Origin: Sphingomonas telluris | GTDB lineage: Bacteria > Pseudomonadota > Alphaproteobacteria > Sphingomonadales > Sphingomonadaceae | NCBI RefSeq assembly: GCF_022568775.1 | Contig: NZ_JAKZHW010000001.1 | Coordinates: forward strand, 930,001-994,000 | Reading direction: 5' to 3' | Length of the DNA: 64,000 nucleotides | Shown here: positions 62,418-64,000 of the stretch, in pieces | How positions within the stretch are numbered: position 1 is the stretch's first letter | Layout of the letters: each line of letters opens with the position of its first letter | The notes under the pieces: generated by a model | What the model was told of the DNA's origin: nothing | Seen by the model: only the letters and a program-made list of their open reading frames with translations | The model's database searches: none | Translations under genes and position numbers: made by a program

Positions 62418-64000
<1,583 letters not shown>

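Overview
The window (64 kb, high GC, alphaproteobacterial codon use) looks like chromosome from a sphingomonad. Support comes from the very large TonB-dependent receptor, tandem tryptophan-halogenase-like genes, Caulobacter-type Weimberg pathway genes, a GTTC-N7-GTTC LexA box and many TTG/GTG starts preceded by good ribosome-binding sites. No insertion sequence, prophage, CRISPR array or integrase was seen.

Layout. 1-2.7 kb: polyamine genes (an ornithine-decarboxylase-like gene cut by the window edge and a deoxyhypusine-synthase-like gene) and a MAPEG protein. 2.7-9.3 kb, minus strand: a tight housekeeping operon read from ETF-ubiquinone oxidoreductase through a TPR protein, ispE and the NAD(P)HX repair enzyme to an RlmD-like methyltransferase. 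9.4-15.7 kb: a uracil-DNA-glycosylase-like protein, a lytic transglycosylase, a LexA-box-preceded radical SAM protein, an M28 peptidase, small secreted proteins and tRNA-Pro. 15.7-56.2 kb: one continuous xylan-utilisation island. 56.2-64 kb: glucokinase, an HxlR regulator/azoreductase pair, a small membrane protein, tRNA-Ile2, a divergent sensor kinase, a TPR protein and the first 528 codons of gyrA.

The island encodes a GH10 xylanase, GH67 alpha-glucuronidase, a 1197-residue TonB receptor, four tandem flavin-halogenase-like genes plus a cupin_8 protein, GH43, a CE4-type deacetylase, two GH3 enzymes, a CE20-type acetylesterase, GH35, PA14-containing GH31 alpha-xylosidase, three MFS transporters and a LacI regulator. 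It also carries the complete Weimberg pathway (xylB, xylC, xylD, xylX and the ketoglutarate semialdehyde dehydrogenase), which takes xylose to 2-oxoglutarate. Seven copies of a 14-bp palindrome (consensus TGWTAGCGCTAHCA) lie at the head of every transcription unit of the island, so one LacI protein probably controls all of it.

The most unusual parts are four. The halogenase/cupin operon is wired into xylan control, and its second halogenase has lost the signature residues. The TonB receptor carries a proline/cysteine tail after its barrel. The radical SAM gene has a predicted leaderless, LexA-controlled promoter. Several proteins keep a family fold but lack key residues (uracil glycosylase, RlmD-like enzyme, sensor kinase).
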